The notes: generated by a model from the letters alone, not told the origin. A stretch of 64,000 nucleotides of DNA from Typha latifolia (GCA_019914945.1 CM034103.1:2294001-2358000), one strand, 5' to 3'; shown: positions 12,631-25,355, counted from the first letter of the stretch. Numbers and translations are program-made.

Positions 12631-13387
12631 CTCCTTAGGTGGAGACAAGTGACTATGCTCAAGCCCTCAAGAAGGTCGATTTGATCATCATTTCATCAAA
12701 TTGAGAAAAGGGTAAAAGAAATGCTTGAGGTACTCGAGAATTTACTTTAGAATATTGTTGATGTGTAGAATTTCTCGCATGACAGAGGTTGTAATTGATA
12801 ATATAATCTAAGAGCCTATCATTATCTTTTCATGTAGTAGTACACTTTTGTCCTATTGAACACTCACTAGCATTCTGTATGTTAAATGTGGTTTTGACGA
12901 ATCTGTTTGCCCTGCGATGAATTAATAGTTGTTTTGTTTCAGTTTTCAAACTCTTTTACCAAATTACTACGTTTATTGTATATATACATATATTCCAAGT
13001 GGATTGCTTTCAAGCAGCTGTTCTATTTTGCAGCAACTTATTTTATTTTACTTTTTTTGAAAAGATTCATCAGCTGACTTATTATTAATTATTAGGATTC
13101 AATAGAATCGCCTGCTGTGGTGCAACTGGTGTTTGTGTGACAGTAAATAGTTTGAAAACTATAGTAGGCCATGCTAATTTTGCCAAGTAGTAAACCGAAA
13201 ACATAAAGAGGTTTAAGTTGGTATCTGATCCCAAATCAGGGAGTTTTTGATAGCCATTTTTGTACGAGTAGATTATTCTTCAATTATAATATTAAAAAAG
13301 CTATGTTTCAATCAATAAAGTGTTTGATGGCCGAACTTATCGTCATTTTATTTAAGATGAGAAAACATTAATATATTTTTCTTCTTC

Positions 13388-14336
13388 TTAGAGCTAACTC
13401 CAACCGGACTCTAAATTTAGAATTTGGAGTCCGGTTGAGCTCCAATGGGGCTCTAAAATTAGCTTTAAATTTGAAGTTAGGAATAGTGGGGCTCCAAATT
13501 TACGGCCCCACCATGAAAATGGAGCCCAGCTTCATTTATCATTTCAACTTTTTAAAAATACCAAAATTACTCAATAATTATTATATTCAATAATTTTAAT
13601 TTTATCTGTATCCTTTATTAAATAATTTAGTTAGTTAAACTGAGTATATAATTAGTTTTACTAATTAATTTTTAATAAAAATAATATTATTAGAAAGGTC
13701 TCATCGAAACTTTAAAATGAGTCTAATATTAAATTATTTTTGAGTTAATTTAAATTTTAAATATTTTATTATTTATAAAAATAAGTCTAATAAATTATGT
13801 GTCCTAAAATATAATTACTCAAAATTATTCTCAATGTAAATATTAAAATTAAAATATATTAGATATGACTACGGAACCGGAACCGGTGGCTATGGAGATG
13901 ACTTACCATAATATTAAATATCTATTGCTTTTATTATGTTTGGTTAATTTCTGCTTATTTTATGTAATGTAATTTTGATATTTTTAGTTAATAGCATGTA
14001 ATGCTTATTTTGATATTTATTTTGTGTAATGTAATTTTGATGACTTTAATTAAAAAATTAGTAATTTAAAATTACTTCTAAAACTATTAAATATTAGTCT
14101 TATTTTAAAGATCTCAATGAGAGTTTTCTAACCATATATTTTTTTATTAAAAAATAATAATGCTAAGATGAATTATTAAATAATTTAAAATAGCTAATAT
14201 AATAATATATATTATATTATTATTTTAATATATATGGAGCTCGGTGCTTTGGAGTGCACTGTGCTCTTGCTCCATTTTTGGCTCCATACTCCATATTTGA
14301 ACTCTAAATATGGAGTCAGGGTTGAAGATGCTCTAA
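13388..14336. mobile_element. Inverted-terminal element of about 950 bp between SPPL and PIP1
   Basis: The left end reads TTAGAGCTAACTCCAACCGG and the inverse complement of the right end reads TTAGAGCATCTTCAACCCTG, matching at most positions. Inside the ends, both sides continue with related TTTAGA and GGAG words. The interior is very AT-rich and non-coding. The ends resemble widespread plant MITEs with GAGCATCTCCAAC termini; the superfamily and target duplication are unresolved. Confidence 0.65.
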
Positions 14337-14483
14337 ATATATATAATATTAATTTAATCCGTGTTATATATATATATATATAATGCTGATAAGATTAACA
14401 TTTTATTTCATTAACTTAAATATATATAACCACCGTCTAAAAATATATTAATTCTTATATTAAGTTTGGTGGTTGCACAGCCA

Positions 14484-14581
14484 ACGTGTAAACCCGTCAT
14501 TGGCTAGACGGTCTGCCGACGTAGCATACCGCCACGTCGCACGAGTAGATGGATTCGGCGTCTTTGGCGGTCGAGTGACGT
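14484..14581. promoter_or_regulatory. Cluster of four ACGT cores upstream of PIP1
   Basis: Within a short GC-richer island in otherwise AT-rich DNA there are four ACGT cores (14484, 14519, 14534, 14578), in contexts such as AACGTGT, CCACGTCG and GACGTGTCC. ACGT cores are the binding core of plant bZIP (ABRE/G-box) factors. The cluster is about 1 kb upstream of the PIP1 start. Regulatory use is inference; the island might instead be transposon debris. Confidence 0.35.
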
Positions 14582-15316
14582 GTCCAATTTCCTCCTCTTC
14601 TTTTTTCTTTTTCTTTTTTGGGCCTTTTTAAATCCTCTTACGCACTCGTCTTATTAGCTCAAGTTTTGTATGCAATAAAGTATCGGCGGGCGGCTATTGG
14701 AAACGAATACTTTCTTAGTTTCTTTGGGCCCCCCCCAACTCTATATACTAATGGCCTCATTTTTCTATCATATCTTTATCGAAATTATTCGGCCATTATA
14801 AGAAAAATAATCACAAAGTTAGACCGACATCGATGCACGCTGTTTTCATTCTTGCGTCAGGGCTAGAGCCAGATAGTTTAATTAGGAGGCTAATATCTAT
14901 AATCATCTAGATTACTTCTGAAATTATTATCTTGTATAGTTATTTAATAAAAAAATTTATTATTTGTAAAAAAAAAGAGAGAGGAGAAAACATGTCTAAA
15001 TTTTGGTTAGTGTATAATAATAAATTATTATGATATTATATAGTTTTCTGTCGAAGAAGAAAGCTATAATTCTTTCTTCAGAATTGCAGAGAAGACCTTA
15101 GTTTAGTTTGATATATTTATAGAGAGGAAGTGAGAGATTATATACCCTTCCAAGAACCCTCTCTAAAATTAACCCAACAATTATTTTATTTTTGGGGATT
15201 GTACAGCACACTACTACATCTTGGCCTTTTTGTTAGGAAAAAAAAATACTTTTATTTGTGGTATTTTTGAAAATTAATTCATCTTTTTAGGTATATAAAG
15301 GCAATCTTCGCTATGG

Positions 15317-15372
15317 TACTAAACTTTGGTGAGATTCAAACTCAGAATCTCTTGCTCTAATATCATATTAAA
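15317..15372 (-). mobile_element. Fragment resembling a tRNA-like or retroelement primer-site sequence
   Basis: On the minus strand it reads like TAATATGATATTAGAGCAAG followed by GAGTTTGAATCTCACC, close to the common plant repeat TGGTATCAGAGCAAGAGG with a GGTTCGAATC box. Too short and decayed to assign. Confidence 0.3.
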
Positions 15373-15468
15373 TTACTCTAAAACTTAAATCTATACAAAA
15401 TGATAATTAAAAAAAAAGAGGGGTTAGTTTACAAATACACCGACCATTTCCTTATTGATACCCACAGC

Positions 15469-15476
15469 TATAAAAA
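15469..15476 (+). promoter_or_regulatory. TATA box of the PIP1 gene
   Basis: TATAAAAA sits about 115-120 bp upstream of the PIP1 ATG, leaving a leader of roughly 90 nt that includes the (GA)15 tract. Position and match are good; the transcription start itself was not observed. Confidence 0.7.
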
Positions 15477-15554
15477 GCCCCCCTCCCATTTCTTTCCTTC
15501 CACTCCGCTCACAATTCAAAAATCAAAACCTCTTTGGTTTTCTAAACAGAGGTC

Positions 15555-15560
<6 letters not shown>

Positions 15561-15590
<30 letters not shown>
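15561..15590 (+). repeat. (GA)15 microsatellite in PIP1 leader
   Basis: Fifteen GA units end on the A of the PIP1 start codon. GA tracts in plant leaders are targets of GAGA-binding BPC proteins (family knowledge). Confidence 0.9.
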
Positions 15591-15594
<4 letters not shown>

Positions 15595-17250
15595 ATGGAA
15601 AGAGGAGGATGTGAGGGTTGGAGCAAATAGGTTCTCAGAGAGGCAGCCAATTGGGACAGCAGCCCAGAGCGAGGAGGAGAAGGACTACCATGAGGACCCC
15701 CCAGCTCCCCTGTTTGAGCCAGGGGAGCTAAGCTCCTGGTCCTTCTATAGGGCAGGGATTGCAGAGTTCATGGCCACCTTCCTCTTCCTCTACATCACCA
15801 TCCTCACTGTCATGGGGGTCAGCAAATCCACCACCAAGTGCTCCACTGTGGGCATCCAAGGGATTGCCTGGGCCTTTGGTGGCATGATCTTTGCCTTGGT
15901 CTACTGCACTGCTGGCATCTCAGGTACAATTACAACTTACGCTTTTCCTTTAATCATTTAGTACAATTAATCTTTGTTTTTCCTTCTTGACAACGACAAA
16001 AATTGGTTCAGGTGGGCATATCAACCCTGCAGTGACCTTTGGGCTGTTCTTGGCAAGGAAGTTGTCCCTGACCAGGGGAGTGTTCTACATAGTGATGCAG
16101 TGCCTGGGAGCAATCTGTGGAGCTGGAGTTGTGAAGGGATTCCAGAAGGGCCTTTATGAGAGCAAAGGTGGAGGTGCCAATGCTGTGGCCCAAGGCTACA
16201 CCAAGGGTTCTGGATTGGGTGCTGAGATTGTGGGCACCTTTGTCCTCGTCTACACTGTCTTCTCTGCCACTGATGCCAAGAGGAATGCTAGGGACTCTCA
16301 TGTCCCTGTAAGTGCCTCTAGTTTTTCCTTCTTCTTTTTTAAATTTCAGAGGCTGGACAGTATGGCTAGCCTCTCCATTTAGATTCACAATTAGGGTAGA
16401 TAGATAGTTAGATTGACCCTGTTAGATATAATCATTTGACATAAAAGCTTAAAGATAATAGATCACTTGTGCTAGTGTTGTTGAGCCTGTTTGAGACTTT
16501 TACTTGTTAGTAGACATAGAGGACTAACTAATGTAGAATTTATTTTTGAAACTTCTTTTATTTAAATCTTTGATTGGTTTAATCTAATAATGGTTGTGAA
16601 AAACCTGCAGATCCTTGCACCATTGCCTATTGGCTTTGCTGTCTTCCTTGTTCACTTGGCCACAATCCCCATCACAGGCACTGGCATCAACCCTGCCAGA
16701 AGCCTGGGTGCTGCCATAATCTACAACAAAGACCATGCTTGGCATGACCATGTAAGTGTCCAGTGGCTTACCTGTATTTCTCTTTTAAAAATTTCCTTAT
16801 TTCCACTAGTATACATGCAAATAAAGGAGTTTATAAGTGTATACATATTAAAAAGAAATCTTCATCTTTTCCTTTTTGGAGAATTTTTTGCATAATTAAC
16901 ATTATAAACTTTAAAAAAATAATAATTACCACCGAAATCAAAGTTTAGTTATAATAGTAATTAGTTAGATTTAACTGATTGAATGATATTTCTGAAAGAG
17001 CTTAATAATTTCAGTGGTACTCATGATATTTTAAATAATATAATGACAATTATGATATTCTTAAAAGTTTTTAGCGACGATTATATAAAAATCATTTTTT
17101 TCTTTTCATTAAACAACATAGTAAAGCTTGTTTTAATTCCCTTCCTATTGCCAGTGGATCTTCTGGGTGGGACCATTCATTGGAGCTGCTCTTGCTGCCA
17201 TGTACCACCAGATAGTCATCAGGGCTATCCCATTCAAGAGCAGGCCTTGA
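15590..17250 (+). CDS. PIP1: Plasma-membrane intrinsic protein aquaporin, PIP1 subfamily
   Basis: Water channel (and possibly CO2/H2O2) of the plasma membrane; PIP1 proteins normally need PIP2 partners to reach the membrane (family knowledge). Exons: 15590-15923, 16012-16307, 16611-16751, 17155-17250; 288 aa, the usual PIP1 length. The PIP1 signature near the N-terminus ([18 protein letters not shown]), the long N-tail and the very short C-tail ending FKSRP separate it from PIP2. NPA boxes are at 116-118 and 237-239. The selectivity filter shows the water-type His (VFLVH, H225) and Arg (R240 after the second NPA). Six membrane helices are evident. The ATG directly follows a (GA)15 tract, with a TATA box about 120 bp upstream. 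An AATAAA lies at 17398-17403 in the 3' UTR. The protein is complete and strongly conserved. Confidence 0.97.
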
Positions 17251-20188
17251 TCCAAATCTTAGTCTTATTATGTTGTCATTTGCTATTATCCATCTTTGTA
17301 TGTGTGGTCTTTTGGATTTCCCCCCAACTAAGTTTTATGTATATTCCAGTGCTATGGTTGTTCATCAAGCTTGTAGATTGAGAAATGCAACTTTATTAAT
17401 AAAGTTCTCTCAGTAGCTTCTTCTATGGCTTGGTTCTTTTGTTCTCCTTGGCCTTTTATCTCCATCTTTGTATGCTAACAACTAATGCCCTATTATTAAG
17501 GTCAGTTGAGTACCTGAGGTGAAGGTGGTTGTCTGCTTCTGAAAACATTCTACTTTTTCCTCTGTTAAGCATTCAATTTAAAAAAAATAAATAATCAAGT
17601 ACACTGAGTCTTCGTAAACTATCATTGTTTTTCACATAAATTTTTTAAACTATGACATTCTTTACCACACAGACCATTGAATTAAAGGATTTATGTGGAT
17701 ATAAAAAGAAGTTTGGAATGTATATATAAAAAACAGTAATAGCACACTACTCTATATAGTAATCCAATGGTCGTATTCTAATATTTGATAAATTTTTCAT
17801 GAGCGTTATACGTGCATAATTTCTTTGTCGGGATTCTAAACAGTGTTAGTGTGGTCAATAAAATATATATATTATTTATAAGAAAATCAGCATTGTTTAC
17901 TATCAAACTATATCAATCCTATATATTGCTAGTTTAAAAAGTGATTATGATTTTATTTTATTCTCCAGGGATATTTTCATGCAGTGAAAATTAATTTGTA
18001 ATTTTAGTCTATTAAGATAGAGATAAGACTTGCCTTTATGTAAGTGGTATATATTAAAAAAGTTTAAGCCAGAAGATAGGATAAACATTATCATAATTTA
18101 ATTTATTCTCTCCTTTCTTGCTACCCAAGTGCTTTTCATACCTTTTTGAAATTGGAGAACAACTTTAATATAATATTCTGAAATGAAATAAAAATAGTTA
18201 TCATCTAGATCTAAATTACAAATCACCTCAATATAGTTATGCCTAAAATTAATTTTTTTTTATATCACTTTATCTTCCTATTAATTTTTTTTTCGCCAAA
18301 ATAGACCTTAAAATAATATAATTGCCCATCTCTTTTTAAATAACCAAATATATTTTCTCAATTTTCTATTATCCCAGTATATATGACCACTCCTCAGATG
18401 TTAACTAGCATATCTCTACATTAAAAATATGGATAAAAATTCATAGCTACTCAAATAATAAAAGATACAGAATGATAAAATAATAAGAATAAAATTTTTA
18501 AAAGAGTTATTTGATTTTAAACAATTAATTGTGAGTTTTTTTAGAGTGCTTGCAATGCAATTATGCAACCTATCCCACCACTATCAAACATCAATCACAT
18601 CGACTTGATGTTGATCTACACAACCAAACCTTATTTGTCTCACTTAATTCTTACCTAAAAATTATTTCCTCACAGTATCCATATCATTAAAAAAATATAA
18701 AATTTTATAAATTACGACCTATATTTCGTCTATTTTATAATTCACACTATTATAACCCGACTCCTAATTTTTTCTTATAATATTTATTTAACACCCCCCG
18801 TTAATTTAAACAGTATCAGCAAATAAATATTTCATTATAATATATAAAATAATTTATAAATATCTAAATTACTTATGACTTTTTAAGAGGAGGAGTAGAG
18901 AGGAGAAAAAAAAATAATAGTAAAAATATTTTAATAATTTAGTTAATATCAATTAGTGAAAATAACGTCAGTATATTAAATAAAAATGATCTAAAAAAAG
19001 AGTCGAATTATAAAATAGCCAAAGACGAAATATAAATTACAAAATAAAAAATATATATAAGACATGATTTATAAAATATTCTTAAAAAATATCTTTCACC
19101 TCCGGCTTCTCCTGCACCATATTTTGAAACACACCTATCTTAACCAACTCTTTGGCGTAAAGAGTTCATCCTCCTCTCCTACTCCTAAAACCAAACACCA
19201 AACCTTAAAAGGAGAAGATTAAAGTATGGGTTTTTAAATAATTTAATGGGTATGTGGCTGTCAATCTTAAAATTTTGAGTGACAGTTATATAACGACCCT
19301 ACGATATATGACTATGAAGAGTTTTTTTTTTTTTTGAAAAAAAAAATATGATTCAAATCCTACTATTCTAGTATCTTATAAACTTCGAACTCTTTTTTTA
19401 TTTCAAAATGCATGAAAAGATATCGAAGAACTCTTTTTTTTAATTTTTTTTAATGAAATTTAGTATGTTTACAAGATGTTACGTTAAAGTTGGATGCTAA
19501 AAAAGACACTAAGTACAATCATATCTCCTATCCCAACTTTTTTATAGTTTTAATAATTATGTGTTAGAGTTTTAATATCATCCTTAATAAAACTGATTTA
19601 AAGATTTTTTCATTTCGTATATTTTAATTTTATGATAATTTATGCATTTATTTTTAATATCTCTAACTGCATTTTAGTTTTCTTAACGATCAGTTACCAT
19701 ATAAATAATTTTACTTAATTATAGAGGTAAAATAATCTTAATATTCTTCAGCAATTTTTTAAAAATTAATATAAAATGAGAAATATTATAGGTATATAGA
19801 TATTTTATTTATAAAAGTAATAGATTATTCTCTATTATGTCACCAACTCACCTGCCGCTAGTTATCTCAGAGTGATTTAGATTTTAGAAACATTAAAAGG
19901 GTAAAATAGTAGGGTTAAATGATAAATATCATTTAAAAGGATGTAAATAATAATAAAAATGAAATGTAGGATGTGAATAATAATAAAATTATCTTCTGTA
20001 TTCATTATCCGTTATTCCGTTCCTTTCTTCAATCCCACTTTTTAGGGTTTCTTCTTCCCCCTTTCTTGAGAGCGACCAAGGAATCGAGCTCGATAGCTTC
20101 AAACTTTATATTCCGATGAATTCCTAGGCTTTTTCTTCTTCTTCTTCTTCCTCTTCTTCTTCTTCCGATCAAGAGATTGCCGCCGGCA
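17251..20188. other. AT-rich intergenic region, no gene seen
   Basis: After the PIP1 3' UTR (AATAAA at 17398) about 2.6 kb is strongly AT-rich with no open frame of note and no recognisable element end. From about 20030 the sequence becomes pyrimidine-rich (CTT repeats) and forms the leader of the RING gene. Confidence 0.6.
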
Positions 20189-23100
20189 ATGGAGGATTTC
20201 CGGCACAAGGACGCCGATCTCGAGTTCCGGCGCGGCCTCGAGGAACTATTCCGCGGCCACCTCGATGGCTGCATGAGCGCCGCCTTCTCCTCCTCTTGCA
20301 GCGGGGACGACGAGGAGGAGGAGGAGAACGCTTCCGACCTCCTCGCACGACGGCGCCGGAGATCGGACCTCGAGGGCGACGACCTTGCCGAGTCCTCCGC
20401 GGCCGCGCGCCGCCAGTCCCGGATCATTGGCCGCTGGGTTGCACGCCAGGCGGAGGAGATGATCACTTCCATGGAGCAACGCACCCGAGAGTCCGAACTC
20501 ATGGCGCTTGCGGGGCTCCACACTGTTTCCACGCTCGATTCCTCGTTTCTTCACGAACCGCGGAGATCGCCGTCGGCGGCGGTGGAGCGGCCGGTGGCGG
20601 CTAGGTCGTCGTCAATCCTCCAGTTATGGAGGGAGCGGGTCGCTGCTTCCGTGGCCAGTGAGAGCCAGTACCGTGGATACAACCAATGGGATAACAGTGT
20701 CAGCAGAGAGGAGTCTCCGGAGATTGGCGATGGCGGCGAGAGGGAGAGGGAGAGGGAAAGAGTGCGGCGCATAGTTCGCGGCTGGATGATGGAGAATGCG
20801 GTGGCGGACGCAGCATCTAGGGTTTTGACGAGGGAAGAGAGCCCGCGGGTCGAGTGGCTTGGTGAGATTGAGAGGGAGAGAGTGAGGTTGGTGAGAGAGT
20901 GGGTGCAGATGACGAGCCAGCCAAGAGATGCCCGTACAACGGATGGTGTGGTCACGGATCATGTAGATGGCTTGCCGGAGCACACGAGGATGGATTTGCC
21001 GAGGGTTCGTGGACGGCAGGCTATGCTTGATGTGATAACTAGAATGGGGAGGGAGAGGGAGGGGGAGCTTCAGAGCTTGTCAGAGCATCGAGCTGTTTCT
21101 GGATTTGGTCATCGGAATCGCATCCAGGTGAGACTCTGATCTTGCTGAGTATACTTTGTGTTTATATTAGTATAGATTGTGAAATTTCTGAGACACAAGA
21201 TATTTTGATGCTATTTATTAGCTTACCATGCTTAAATAGTTTGAGTCTTGTGTAGTGTGACTTGTACCTCATTAGAAATGATATCTCAGGTACTACTTAG
21301 AGGTAGATTCTTGAGAAATGGGAGATCATCTGAAGAGGAGAGGCCAACATCAGTGGCAGAAAGAGAATTGGGTCAGCTAAGGCAACAACACCATGTCTCT
21401 GGTTTGAGGTATGCATTCACTATATATATGTTTGGTGACACTCTGTAAGTTTTTGTTTTACTCCTTCCCTACTTCACTAAAGACTATTGCCCATAGTTCT
21501 TTAGGCTTAAATAATTTTCTTTCAGTATATAACAATTTTGATTGTCCAGTGATTGGTTAACCATTCTCTTCTTACGTGCATTGCCAAAGTGAAATATAGC
21601 TCTCGTTCAAGTAACCATGTTCTCAATAATTTATATACTGTAAAAGCAATCTATTTTAAAATGCCATGCAAATAATCATCTCTGTTAGAAGGCAGTGCAA
21701 CCACACTTTGATTGTGCCTACTAATTCCTATTCGCTTTTGGGCTATTAGCCATAAGATACACCCCTGAACCAACTGCCCAGAGCTGTGCTGGTTGCATGG
21801 TTGGCTTGGATTTTTACTCTATTTTCATGTAAATTTGTAGGTGAGTGTAAATTATTTGTCCAATAAGATTGTGCAAACAACTAGGGCATGTCTAGAATTT
21901 ACTATACATCAGCTGAAGATAAGACATACATATAAAGGCTGCTGGTCTATCTGTTACAACTTTCCTCTTCAAAATTATGGTAGCTTCATATTTTGAACTA
22001 TCCACATCTTCACACCTCAGCATGTTTTTATGAACTAATGAACTATACACCCGACACCAATTTATGTGTGATTCACTTGTTCATGCATCCTTGTCCTCCC
22101 TTTGCTTTGTTATGAGCTTCATTGAAGTATGTTTGTGTCTTTTAGAAGAAAGTAGATTGAGTTACAGTAGTTAAAATGATCAGTAAGGTTTATGGTTTTC
22201 TCCAATTATGAGATTTCTTGATATTCTTCATTTTTATTCTACAGTCAGGAGTAGTTCGATATCATGCTTACTATTTCTTGTGACTGGAGAATTATTTTTT
22301 CAGATTAGAGAATGGTGTTTCTGGTCTACCCAGTAATCAATCTGATGCTTTAGCTGCTCAAAACATCGACCTCTCTAGAAATGATCAATCTCAAACGAGC
22401 CCTGTAGTGTCATCCTCCACTGCGTTCCAGGAAATAATCCAATCTCGTAGTGAAAGTGCAGACATGCAAGAGGTAGGGATAAATGATGCTGTAGAAGCTG
22501 AGATGGCAGTTAGGAGAGGAAATGTAGACATGCATGAGCCTCTAACTCAAGTGGAGCGTTGGCAGGAAGAAGATGCAGAACATGAGAGAAGAGACTGGCA
22601 ACAATCTTCTGATGGTGGAATGGGTCAGTGGCATGAAGTGACTGGAGGGGAATCTGATGGGAACTGGCAGGAGAACGCAGAGCAAGAGTGGATCCATGAA
22701 ACACCAGAAGATGTAGGAGAAGATGGTCATCTCCCAGAAGTACATGAGGAGTGGCATGATGATGAGTTTCACAATACTGATGAAAATTGGCAGGATAACA
22801 ATTTAGATCCTCCAAACGGTGAACAGTTCAGTCCTAGAAGCATCAACACGTTTATGCCACCGGACGATGACAATGTGTATAGCATGGAACTTAGGGAACT
22901 CCTAAGCCGGTAGTCACTGCCCATTGACAAGAAAATTATTTTGCTAATAATTTTATTGCTATTTACTGTGTTTATAACCTTTTCTTTGTTTGTTTTTTTC
23001 TTTCTTGCAGGAGAAGTGTTTCTAATCTTCTTCATAGTGGTTTTCGTCAAAGTTTAGACCAATTAATACGATCTTATGTTCAACGGCAAGGTCATGTGCC

Positions 23101-25353
23101 CATAAATTGGGATCTGGAAAGCACCTTGCCTACCCCAAATTTACCTGAGGAAAATCAAGGCTTGCAAAGAGATGATGAAAACCAGGACCTTCAGGATTCC
23201 ATTGTCAGACCTCGTCTTGTGATTCCACCCCCACCTCTTCCACCTCGGCAACCACTATGGCACTCACAATTTCATCATAATAACTGGTCCAGACGGAGCA
23301 TGCGTCGTTCAGAAATTGTGCGTCATCTGCCCTTATCCCTGGTTCTGCTATGTGTAACCATTGTCATCTAAAGTAGAAGTTATGGATTTGTAAGCATTTT
23401 GTCCAGTGAAGCTGAAGCTGCTGAAACCTATCTAACATGCCATATACACTGATCCATACTATTGGTATACGAACTTAATAGAATGTTGTACCGCTGCAGG
23501 AATGGGATGCTATCAATGATCTGAGGTCAGATATGAATAAACTTCAGCAAGGGATGAGTCATGTACAGAGAACATTGGAAGCTTGCATGGATATGCAACT
23601 AGAATTGCAGCGGTCAATTAGACAGGAAGTTTCTGCAGCCTTGAATCGATTTGCAGGAGAACAAGGTAAGCGTAATTTCACACATGCATAGATCATCCAC
23701 ATCTTTTTTACTAGAAGCATAAGGCTTGTTAACTGAAAAGAACAAAATTGTGTGTACCTTTGCCATGTTGCTTAATCTTATCTTTGTGAGAACATCAACA
23801 ATTTTTCATTCCATAGTTGAATGGCCTTGCTCAGGGTGAAAGAAAATGGAAAGATAAGCATATTTTCCTTTTCTCTCTATTTGTCATGTACACCAATTAG
23901 TAGTAGTTGCACCTATGTATTTTAAGTGTAGTTTTTAAGACTATATCTTTATGTACAAGTTGTATTTTCAGAGATTCTATGTAATTTTAGAGCCATTGCA
24001 TTTAGTTAGGGGTGGCAATTTTTGACCGGACTCGATAACCCGATACACCCAAAAGGTTTAAACATTTTTAATATAATTGGGTTCAGATTGTAAATGGTTT
24101 TGACCCATCAAGCTCAATTAAAAAACGAGTCATATATGTGTTTATTAACTAAACTCATTTGACCCATTTAAGTTTAACTTGTTTATGACCCGCTGATCCA
24201 CACAATAATTTATTTATGACATGGTAATCTGATTATGACTTGAATAACTTGTTTATCACTTGAGTAACCTGAATAAACCTATTTTTAACCTGACTAAACC
24301 TGTGGGTAACCTAAATAATTTATATAAACACAAATAATTTGTGTAACCCGGTAACCCATTTATAACATGTGTAACCTACTTAATAAATGGATCGTGTTCA
24401 TGTTGGCTTGAATTTGATCTAACCTAACTCGACTCGATCTGATTGCCACCTCTACATCCAGTCTTGTCCCAGTGTCACCACCAATGGAAAATGTTCTTTG
24501 TATTGCATGTCCTAGTGCAAAATTAAAGTTGTACTAACATCATGTAGCTCGCTCAGGTAACATACACCATCAGTTTTTAGTTTGGAATTTTCTTTTATCA
24601 GTTTTCTTCCTCTTCTATATGCTATTGCTTTTATCTTTTACCCTTTTTGTGGGCGGGTTGCTTCTTAATAAGCACTCTTTCTGGAAGAATTAGAAGCCCA
24701 GAAGAGCTGTGGCAGGTTGTTTCATGACTGTACCACTGGTTTTGACATTCATTCAAGGCTGTCAGATGCAAAGTGATGCTCCTCCCCCCCACCCCCCCAC
24801 CCAAGGAGGAGTTAATCCTAAGCCTTGTAGAATAGGGTATTTTTCTGCTGTGGTTCAAGGCAGGCATTTGATTTTTGCAGTACATCAACATTTTTTTTCT
24901 TTATGATCATGCTAATAGTTGATAATGTATGGTTGCTAGTCTTTTAGGCATTTCCTTTGCCAGTCATCTCATCCTCTTCTAAGACTAACAAGATTGACGT
25001 TCCAGGGATTAACGAGAGTTTATCCGAGGATGGAACAAAATGGAGTCAAGTGAGGAAAGGGATCTGTTGTGTATGCTGTGATGCTCAAATTGATTCCCTT
25101 TTGTACAGGTAGTATGCCTACTATTCCATATGTACAGTAAGGATAAAAACACTTTCTTTTGTCATACTATTGACGTTATAGTTTTCGAGAGTTATAGCTT
25201 TATACTAACTGAGCTGTTCATTTTTGCCTAATCAGATGTGGGCACATGTGCACTTGTTCAAAATGTGCTAATGAATTGGTCCGAGGTGGAGGGAAGTGCC
25301 CGCTGTGCCGTGCACCAATTGTCGAGGTGGTCCGGGCTTATTCCATGATGTAA
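20189..25353 (+). CDS. C3HC4 RING-finger protein, large plant-specific family (putative E3 ligase)
   Basis: Exons: 20189-21127, 21290-21408, 22304-22909, 23011-23317, 23500-23665, 24964-25108, 25236-25353; 799 aa, closing in frame. The C-terminal RING is complete and strung across the last two exons ([18 protein letters not shown], then [10 protein letters not shown] and CPLCRAPI). Upstream lie a Gln/Met-rich coiled coil (exon 5, LQQGMSH to LELQRS), Arg/Glu-rich repeats with paired VRxxVRxWM-like motifs in exon 1, and an acidic region with regularly spaced tryptophans (about 439-515). This layout matches the plant RING family often labelled 'neuralized-like' in databases. An E3 activity is likely; substrates are unknown. 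The exon 3 donor sits inside CGG-TAG, so reading through it stops at once; the true join is AGC-CG|G-AGA. Intron 5 holds a 448-bp hAT-type MITE. The start codon is the first ATG of the GC-rich exon. Confidence 0.92.
24007..24454. mobile_element. hAT-type MITE, 448 bp, in intron 5 of the RING gene
   Basis: The left end reads TAGGGGTGGCAAT and the right end is its inverse complement with one mismatch (ATTGCCACCTCTA). The flanks carry an 8-bp target duplication, CATTTAGT at 23999-24006 and CATCCAGT at 24455-24462 (6 of 8 identical). An 8-bp duplication is the hAT hallmark. The interior is built of degenerate GACCC/GGGTT-like words and codes for nothing. Confidence 0.8.
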
Positions 25354-25355
25354 AT

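Noticed and set aside
16008..16388. 126-residue open frame antisense to PIP1 exon 2
   Set aside because: The opposite strand is conserved aquaporin sequence; no family resemblance in the antisense frame.
20029..20983. Open frames on the minus strand across RING exon 1
   Set aside because: Antisense shadows of a GC-rich exon whose plus-strand frame joins to a complete 799-aa protein.
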